Program-made: the position numbers and the translations under genes | The notes under the pieces: generated by a model | What the model was told of the DNA's origin: nothing | The model's database searches: none | The model's input: the letters and a program-made list of their open reading frames with translations, nothing else | DNA from: Litsea cubeba | Lineage: Eukaryota > Streptophyta > Magnoliopsida > Laurales > Lauraceae | DNA: 64,000 nt | Direction of reading: 5' to 3' | Assembly (NCBI GenBank): GCA_012931725.1 | Contig: CM022944.1 | Location: 117,133,623-117,197,622 of the forward strand | Part shown: positions 57,278 to 64,000 of the stretch, one piece after another | How the letters are laid out: each line of letters starts with the position of its first letter | How positions within the stretch are numbered: the stretch's first letter is position 1

Positions 57278-57605
57278 TCTATTATAAAAGAGAGCAAGAT
57301 GTACAACTTTTTACTTTTTTTTCACTACACACTTGCCCAATCAAATGCAAGATGTGGGCCCCACTTATGATAATAATAATATCTACGCTATTATAAAAGA
57401 GAGCAAGATGTACAACTTTTTACTTTTTTTTCACTACACACTTACCTAATCAAATGCAAGATGTGGACCCTACTTAAGATAATAATAATATCTACTCTAT
57501 CTATTATAAAAGAGAGTAAGATGTACAACGTTTTACTTTTTCTTCACTACACACTTGCCCAATCAAATGCAAGATGTGGGCCCCACTTAAGATAATAATA
57601 ATATA
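57278..57605 (+). repeat. Three tandem copies of the element start, about 110-bp unit
   Basis: Units of CTATTATAAAAGAGAG-AAGATGTACAAC-TTTTAC...CACTACACACTTGCC...GATGTGGGCCCCACTTA begin near 57278, 57390 and 57501. They contain the same GTGGGCCCCAC core as the minisatellite at 13020-14130, on the opposite strand. Confidence 0.85.
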
Positions 57606-57741
57606 ATCTATATATTATTATTACCCTTCTAAAAGATAAGAACTTGGGCCCCACTTATATAATAATAATAAGATTATAAAAGAGAAGGACTTGTGTGGGC
57701 CCCACTAATATAATAATAATATAATCTATACATTATTATTA

Positions 57742-57824
57742 GGGGATTGATATTGGCACTCCTTTTACCCCCCCTTTTTTATGCAGGCACCATAGGGGGG
57801 GGGGGGGGGGCAATATCAATCACC
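57742..57824. mobile_element. 83-bp MITE with poly-G interior
   Basis: GGGGATTGATATTGGCAC at the left and CAATATCAATCACC at the right are inverted, in a TTATTA-rich context. The interior is C8TTTTTT and a 16-G run (57795-57810). Confidence 0.6.
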
Positions 57825-58475
57825 TATTATTATTAAGAACAATAATAATAATATAATTTATACATTATTATTATTAAGAACAAAATAACATCAACAAAAT
57901 GCAAGAAAATGAATCAAGTGTATTTTACTTACTACCTTTTGGTGTTCATACTTATAATTTTGTGGGCACTTTAAATACTTCGCCATCAGCTTAAAAATCA
58001 GTTTAAAAGTCGCGATAAAAGGTATTAGCTAGCTTGCTACTTTTGTTATTGTTGCTGGTGGCCAATTGATGGTTGTGTTATAATTCAAATACAAAATTGA
58101 CTACACACGAGAGAATTAACATTCTCTTTTATTTTTTACCTGAAACGATGCTAATTGTGAAAATAATTTCTATTTATTTATTTTTATTTTTATTTTTTGG
58201 TGGAAGTAAAAGATACTTGAGTGGTATTTGTATTTGAAATTTGAGAGTTAAGAACATCAGAGGGCTCCGGGAGGTTTCCAAAAGATATGAGATTATTTTC
58301 TTTGTACGGATGTAACCCTTTGTTATTATTTTTTAAATATTAATCCTTTAATCTTTGGTACACTAACCTTAAATACTTGTAATTTGATGTTCCTTCAGTT
58401 GTATATTATTTATTATGGCCTTTGAAAAAGGTACATGGACATCCAAAACTTATAAGCACATCTCATATATACAAG

Positions 58476-59337
58476 TAGAGGTGTTCATCGGGTCGGGTTC
58501 CGGGTTATCGGGTCAAACCCGACCCGACCTGATGATTTTGGCCGGGGTCTTTGACCCGGTAATTAAGATGCTTAACGGGTATCGGGTCAGCCGGGCTTCG
58601 GGTCAAACGGGTCATTTGATGTTTGTAATTTTATTTATAAAAATTATAAAAATGCTTTAAAAACTTCTTAAAAATAAAGTTCAAATGTTAAATAAACCCT
58701 AATTCATAAATAACAATATACAAACTTAAAAATTTACAATTACTAATTTACAATTTACAAATAGTACAACAAGACTCATAAACGGATGAAATTACTGATA
58801 ATTGATAAATATAAGTATATAACTATATAAGTAATAACTTGATAAGTCGTAGACTCATAGACATAGACACATAGTCATAGACTCATAGTGTCATACTCAT
58901 ACATGATACATTATAATTATATAAATATACAATGAATAATTGAATATAGAGCTCATTATCTGATGAAGTGATGATTGATGAATATGGATATATGATTGAT
59001 GAATGCTAATCAAGTGAGGTGATCATTGATCAATGATCAATCCATTTCAGCTAGTAATGTATTACTATCAATCAATGAATCAAATTATCTAACATATTTA
59101 ATTAAACTATTAACTAATATCAATAATATTCAATATCATATATTTTTCTTAAAAAAATAGTAATATGTTAACGGTACCGGGTCAACCCGTTAACATCTTG
59201 CTAAAACCCGATACCCGGGTGGCTAAATAGTTAACGGGTCGGGTCGTTAATTTGGGATGATTGTTTGACCCATTAACCCGTTAAAACACCGGGTACCAGG
59301 TCGGGTAACGGGTCACGGGTCAATCTGAACAGCTCTA
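58476..59337. mobile_element. Non-autonomous hAT element, 862 bp
   Basis: Exact 8-bp target duplication TATACAAG (58468-58475, 59338-59345), the hAT signature. The inverted ends are TAGAGGTGTTCA and (reverse complement of the right end) TAGAGCTGTTCA. GC-rich subterminal blocks of GGGTCGGG/ACCCGACCC repeats flank an AT-rich core (58640-59150) without any transposase. Confidence 0.88.
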
Positions 59338-61245
59338 TATACAAGTATTGCGTTTGCTTTATTACTTTATATTTCTTTTTTTCTTTTTCTTTTTTAGAAA
59401 AAAGTAGCAACTGACAAAATATCATAAATAAGAAAGTGAAATGTACAAACTTAAATTCATTTTATGTCTGCCCTGTTTTTTTTTCTCTTTTAATGAAAGT
59501 TACCATGAAATTTTTTTTAATATTCTTTTCCCTTTTGCTTCATGTGTTTATATTTTATTTAGTTAGAATAATTGAGTTTTCAATATGACATAATAGTTGT
59601 ATTGATCTTGATTTATACCCCGTTGGAAGAATAATCACAAGTTGGATAATGTGATAACTACTGCTAAATATTGGTTCTCTTTTAATATTAGTAATTGCTA
59701 AAGATAATTTCATAAATGCAATTTAGTGGTAGGTCTTATAGATTGCGATCGTAAAATTGTTGTTGTTCTGTACAATTTTTAGTTTCTTAATATACAACTT
59801 TTGTGAATTTTCTTTATTATAAAAAGGTATTTCAAGGGCATGAATATATGTATTTATTATTGCTCTTACTCATGAGGTTTAAATTGAAAAACCTTTATCA
59901 TTTTCTAACACATTTATTTCTTTCATCATTGCAAGCTTCTTCTTCTTCTTCTTTTCATATATTTCAATGAAGCGTCGTGCATTTCCTTGAAGGAAAAACG
60001 AGAATCTCATAGAAACTGCTTGTTATGATAGCGTTACTACTAACTTCAGAGTCAGTGAATGAAGTGATCGTTTTAAGTGTAAACAACTAAAATAAGTATT
60101 TGATGCTGAGCTGCAACAAATTTAATTTGTCTTTGTTCGTTTTGAATTTTTCTTACTTTGATCAGCACTCCCATCCTCTATACAGAACAGAGTAGAAGAG
60201 TTGATTTAGAATACCTAGGTTACATTCTTATGTATTTCTTAAGAGGAAGGTCCAATTCTTTTGCCAGATTTGTACTTGTAGTTTTTTGTTTTTTGGTTTT
60301 TTTTCCCTATGGATATCTCTATTTATGAGCTTCCATTTAACTGAACTTCTATGATTACTTTGTATTATCATTTTCTTACCGTGTATAAAATATTCCACTT
60401 TGTACCAAGCAAAGAAGATGCTGACTCTTGGAGAGGTATTGCCTCTTTTTACCTGATAGTGGTCCGTCTTATAAAAAAAAAGAGCACAAGTTAAATACTC
60501 ATATTTATCAACAGGTGCTCTGCAAATCTTACCCGTCAGAGTTCATATTATAGTTCCACCATTGTTGATCCCTGTCACTTGAAGACAAGCCGGATTACTA
60601 TATTATTCTTGACGATCGGTGTGAGATGTTATTCTTCTTTGTAAGTTAAAACTAAAACAACAATCTCAGTTTTTTTATTCTAATGTCCTTAAGTAGGATA
60701 TAATTATTATTTTTTCCTTAATAGAATCTGATTTTGTAGTGAATATATAATATTCATGGTAATTGGTTAAAACAGTAAGCTCATCTGGTTCTTAGTTTTT
60801 ATTTTTATTTTTTATAAAACTGTAGGTTATCAATTTGACTATGCTTTTGATTGGACTCCAACTTTAGTGGGTCAAGTCTACCAGCAAACTGATAAGTCGA
60901 CCTGATAGGTTAAATACAATAAATTTAAATTTCTTTGTACACATTTATAATAAAATATCTAGAGATATGTGATTTATATCATCAAAAAGTTATATAAATT
61001 TTATATCAATTGTCTTTTGAGATCTCATTTTTCTCACTATATCATCGGTTTATTGTATTCAAATGTATAAGAAAAAAGTAGTGTCAGCTGTATTTGGACA
61101 TTACACGGGCTTTGCAATTTACAATTATTCATTTTCTGTTGAAATTTGATTTTTAAATGTATTTCAGCTTCTACTAAATTTTTTAAGAGCTTTATTTTTT
61201 TTTAAAAGTTCTTCGTAAAACCATGTGTTCGGCACACGGCTCCCC

Positions 61246-61562
61246 TGCTTATATATAAAAGAGAAGTTACAGATTACATCAAGATAATAATAAGTATTAT
61301 TTTTATTTTCAAATAATCAGTCGTCTGGGTATATGTGTCATCCTTAGCTACAGTTGCTCTCAGTTGATCCTTATCTTCAGTTATATGCTAATAACAATGC
61401 CCGAAAAGCGTGTCTCCTACCGTTTAACCTCCACTCCAGAGATCATCATCAGCTCCAGTGTTTCATTTACAATCTCACGCATTTCCTTGTCGGCGCGGCA
61501 TACAAGAAATATCACTTCAGAAGATCTATGTAATATTTGCATTGTTAAGAATGCCAGTTCAA
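61246..61562 (+). other. Region 3' of the PPR gene
   Basis: Begins with ATATAAAAGAGAAGTTACAG, another Helitron-like start motif. It then has no recognisable coding sequence on either strand up to the PPR stop codon. It would include the PPR 3'UTR. Confidence 0.4.
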
Positions 61563-63041
61563 CTATCCACAACCTTCAGGTAGCACCATCATCTTTGACA
61601 AGAGATTTAATATCTCATATATTTTATTTTTCATCGGATGAGAAATGTCCCCTTGGTAGAATCTATGCACTCTACCTCTCATATTAATCCAGCTACAACC
61701 GGGCGTTTTAACCAAACCCAATTCTCTCATCCTCTTCCTCATCTTTGAAACACCATCCCATTTACCAACAGCATCATAGATGCTGCACAATGCAATATAG
61801 TTGCTTGAGTTTGCAGTCTCCAATTCAAAAAGCTTAAAAGCAGCAATTTCACCCAAATCCACATTCTTGTGCGTTTGACAAGCACTGAGCAAGGCTCCCC
61901 AAATGCTAGCAGATGGCTCTTGCTGCATTCCTTTTATCAGCTTCAGGGCTTCCTGAAGCCGCCCAATACGGCCTAAGAGGTTAACCATACAAGCATAGTG
62001 TTCTACACTAGGTTCAACCCCATACTCCAACCTCATGGACTCAAAAATCCTGTGTCCTTCATCTACAAGACCAGAGTGGCTACAACTAGCCAAAACTGCA
62101 GTGAATGTGACACAGTTAGGCTTAATCCCTTTAGCTATCATTTCCTCAAAAAGAATCAGAGACTCTTTCCCCTTCCCATGGACCCCATAGCATGATATCA
62201 ATGTGGTCCAAGTTACCAAATTCCGATCCCGCATATTAGCAAAAACCCTACTTAAATCATCTAAGCACCCACATTTTGCATACATATCCATCAAAGAATT
62301 GCCAACCACAGCATCGCAACTAAATGCAGGATTCTTTACAACCTGCCCATGAACTTCTTTCCCTTTCATCAAATCTCCTTCCCTCCCACAGGCATTAAGA
62401 ACACTTGGAATTGTTCTCGAATCCATCTTCACTCCATCAAACTGCATCTTCCTAAAAGCACCTAATGCTTCTAATGAGAACCCAGCTCTTCCAAGACCCA
62501 AAATCATTGCATTCCAAACAACAACATCTCTCTGGGTCATCGTCTCAAACAATCGATGCGCACCATCCAAACAACCACATTTTGCATACATATCCAAAAT
62601 TGAACTTTTGACGATAACATATTCTTGGAAGCCCAATCTAATGACCCAATTATGGAGCGTCTTTCCTAAGTAAAAATCTCTGATTCCAGCGCATGCTTTG
62701 AAGAGGGACGGAAATGTGAAATGATCGGGCCGGAGTCCTGCATTCAGAAACCCATTAAAAACGCTTAGAGCTTCATTGAAGAGGGAAGATTGACAGTAGG
62801 AGGATATCAAAATGTTCCAAGAATGCATGTTTCTTTCAGGCATTTCATCGAATATGCGTCGGGCATCGTCAAGATGGTTGCATTTCGAGTACATCAGCAG
62901 GAGATCGGTTTGAAGAGTGACATGGGGGAGGAATCCAAGTGCTAGGATTTGGGCATGGGTTTGCTTTCCTGGGTTAATTGAAGAGAGAGGGATGCAGTTT
63001 CTCAAATGGGCAGACATGGAAACTACATTTTGCTTTGCCAT
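61563..63041 (-). CDS. Pentatricopeptide repeat protein, PLS class with E/E+ domain
   Basis: A 492-residue intronless gene. It is a run of P, L and S motifs: QTDLLLMYSKCNHLDDARRI, RNMHSWNILISSYCQSSLFN, KSSILDMYAKCGCLDGAHRL, VVWNAMILGLGRAGFSLEAL, GNSLMDMYAKCGCLDDLSRV, LVTWTTLISCYGVHGKGKES. The E domain follows (ASIWGALLSACQTHKNVDLG, YIALCSIYDAVGKWDGVSKM, KTPGCSWI), then an E+-like end (VHRFYQGDISHPMKNKIYEI) and a stop without a DYW deaminase domain. Such proteins bind organelle RNA one base per repeat and usually help C-to-U editing with a DYW partner supplied in trans. The target is unknown. Two starts are possible: 63041 or the ATG at 63017 (MSAHLRN). The inner one may be original because an mTERF fragment begins 9 bases upstream of the outer one. 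No lesions seen. Confidence 0.9.
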   Translation of the reverse strand: MAKQNVVSMSAHLRNCIPLSSINPGKQTHAQILALGFLPHVTLQTDLLLMYSKCNHLDDARRIFDEMPERNMHSWNILISSYCQSSLFNEALSVFNGFLNAGLRPDHFTFPSLFKACAGIRDFYLGKTLHNWVIRLGFQEYVIVKSSILDMYAKCGCLDGAHRLFETMTQRDVVVWNAMILGLGRAGFSLEALGAFRKMQFDGVKMDSRTIPSVLNACGREGDLMKGKEVHGQVVKNPAFSCDAVVGNSLMDMYAKCGCLDDLSRVFANMRDRNLVTWTTLISCYGVHGKGKESLILFEEMIAKGIKPNCVTFTAVLASCSHSGLVDEGHRIFESMRLEYGVEPSVEHYACMVNLLGRIGRLQEALKLIKGMQQEPSASIWGALLSACQTHKNVDLGEIAAFKLFELETANSSNYIALCSIYDAVGKWDGVSKMRKRMRELGLVKTPGCSWINMRGRVHRFYQGDISHPMKNKIYEILNLLSKMMVLPEGCG

Positions 63042-63049
63042 TTCTCAAT

Positions 63050-63783
63050 ATGAAGGTTGAAAATATCCTCAAACCCAAGTTCCTCTTCTTCCAAGAACTG
63101 GGTCTCTATGGAACCCCCTTTGCAGAAATCACCTCCAAAAATCCATACTTCCTCGGTTACAGTATCGAAAACCATCTTCAACCCACCATTTCCTACCTCA
63201 GAAGCTTCTTCCACACCAACGACAAGATGGTGACGGCTATCAACAATGATCTTCAAAAGCGGATAATGCCCGGCATAGAAGTCCTTCGAAAATGTGGGAG
63301 TCCTGACCACCAGATCTATCGTCTCATCTTTAGAAACCCAGTTTCCTTACAGAGGGACCCCAGTGGATTGAAAGGTTGGTGACCCGGGCTGAGAAATTTG
63401 GAGGAGGACGTGGGTCTGGGATGTTCGTCTATGTGGTTATGGCAATGGGAAAGATAAGTGAAACTACAATGGAAGCAAAGTTGGAGCTTTTTAAGAGCTT
63501 TGGCTGGTCGGAAGAGGACATATTGGTGGCATTCCAAAAGGAGCCACGGTTCATGAACGTGTCAGAGACCAAGGTTCGAGCCGTGATGAGGTTATTGGTG
63601 GGTGAGATGGGATTTAAGCCTTGTGAGATTGCTTCAAGGCCGAAGGTGCTTTATTCCAGCTTGGAGAAGATGTTGCTGCCTCGACATGAGGTGCTCAAGA
63701 TACTGAAATCGAGAGGGTTGGTGAAAGAGGAAAAAAGCTTGTTATCTGTTGTGAGCTTGTCAGGTGAGATCTTCTTGAACAAT
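63050..63783 (+). pseudogene. mTERF gene fragment C, truncated and frameshifted
   Basis: Matches residues from about 107 to 351 of the intact mTERF at 26084 (KVENILKPKFLFFQELGLYG, PTISYLRSFFHTNDKM, MEAKLELFKSFGWSEEDILV, FKPCEIASRPKVLYSS, SLSGEIFLNN). The N-terminus, including the targeting peptide, is absent. An 18-base segment (KRWTKVF in the intact copy) is lost near 63242, the frame changes near 63370, and the 3' end is cut at 63784 by a new sequence beginning TGTTACACCC. It cannot make a normal protein. Confidence 0.85.
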
Positions 63784-64000
63784 TGTTACACCCTGACCCT
63801 AATTAAGCATGTTTAGTGCTAATTAATTATATTTTAGCTAAATTAATTATATTTAGTTATAAATTATAGTGATTAGTATTATTTAGACCTTGTGAATTGA
63901 GTTGGCTGAGTCTTGAGTCTTGAATAGATGAGTTGGGGCCGAATTGACTTGATTAAGTGGAGTCAAGGTTTTTTTTTCGTGATTATTGATTTTCGTATTT
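63784..64000 (+). mobile_element. Left edge of an inserted element, probably an LTR
   Basis: Where the mTERF sequence should read on (AATTATGTGATTCG in the intact copy), TGTTACACCCTGACCC starts and AT-rich unrelated sequence runs off the window. TG at the junction and the ACCC-rich start resemble plant LTR ends such as the one at 15947. The far end is outside the window, so this is tentative. Confidence 0.45.

Larger units (their letters stand above)
57278..61245 (+). mobile_element. Helitron-like non-autonomous element, right copy (inverted relative of 11783-15085)
   Basis: Begins TCTATTATAAAAGAGAGCAA. 59640-60075 and 60660-61240 match the reverse complement of 12850-11790 (e.g. GTGGTAGGTCTTATAGATTG). 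The terminal hairpin seen in the left copy is degraded (GTTCGGCACACGGCTC near 61229), so the right end is approximate. It carries a triplicated start, a tiny MITE, a hAT MITE and a roughly 580-bp segment (60076-60660) missing from the left copy. No Rep/helicase. Confidence 0.45.

Overview
This is a transposon-crowded stretch of a flowering-plant nuclear genome. The plant-only gene families (an ATG8-interacting protein, an mTERF protein and a PLS-class PPR protein), plant-type GT-AG introns, tRNA-iMet primer sites of the TGGTATCAGAGC form and the mix of Copia, chromovirus Gypsy, RTE LINE, MULE, Helitron-like, hAT and MITE remnants all point to an angiosperm with a large genome. I cannot resolve the species or clade from the sequence.

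The genic backbone is a tandem block duplication. Copy A of an ATG8-interacting protein gene (ATI1/ATI2-like) enters at base 1 and ends at 3896. It is followed by an mTERF 3' fragment (5806-5940). A complete intronless mTERF gene (26084-27259) is followed by ATI copy B (coding exons 35161-36007 and 54206-54307, with a probable 5'UTR exon near 29930). A third mTERF copy (63050-63783) is cut at both ends. A complete PPR gene lies on the minus strand at 61563-63041, head to head with the third mTERF copy. The short last coding exon of both ATI copies is easy to miss; it is recognised here from conserved splice sites and an identical 33-residue tail length.

Between the genes: 7834-11774 is a Pack-MULE with about 700-bp terminal inverted repeats that carries pieces of a 40S ribosomal protein S8 gene and a GRF zinc-finger exon. 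11783-15085 is an AT-rich Helitron-like element with a minisatellite. 15947-19004 is a 3-kb solo LTR. 20570-21060 is a minisatellite, followed by a hairpin MITE (21714-21839), an inverted-repeat element (22055-22945) and a second MULE with a 9-bp target duplication (23248-25518). 28590-29360 is a TRIM-like remnant. The long first intron of ATI copy B holds a Tourist-like MITE and a nearly 1-kb palindrome (32990-33945) that would transcribe into a long hairpin RNA.

The last intron of ATI copy B is 18.2 kb, against 3.3 kb in copy A. The difference is a decayed chromovirus Gypsy element (38197-50144, minus strand), a younger Copia element nested in its 3' LTR (38420-44234, TSD TAATT), and a 5'-truncated RTE LINE (50596-53382, 15-bp TSD). 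The donor and acceptor sites are still intact. Downstream are a second short LINE copy with an 18-bp TSD (56321-56602), and a second Helitron-like element (57278-61245) that is an inverted relative of the first and itself carries a hAT MITE (58476-59337).

Only the mTERF gene at 26084, the PPR gene and probably ATI copy A look intact. ATI copy B has two apparent single-base deletions, and several lesions in the window fall in homopolymers, so base-level assembly error is a live alternative to real decay.
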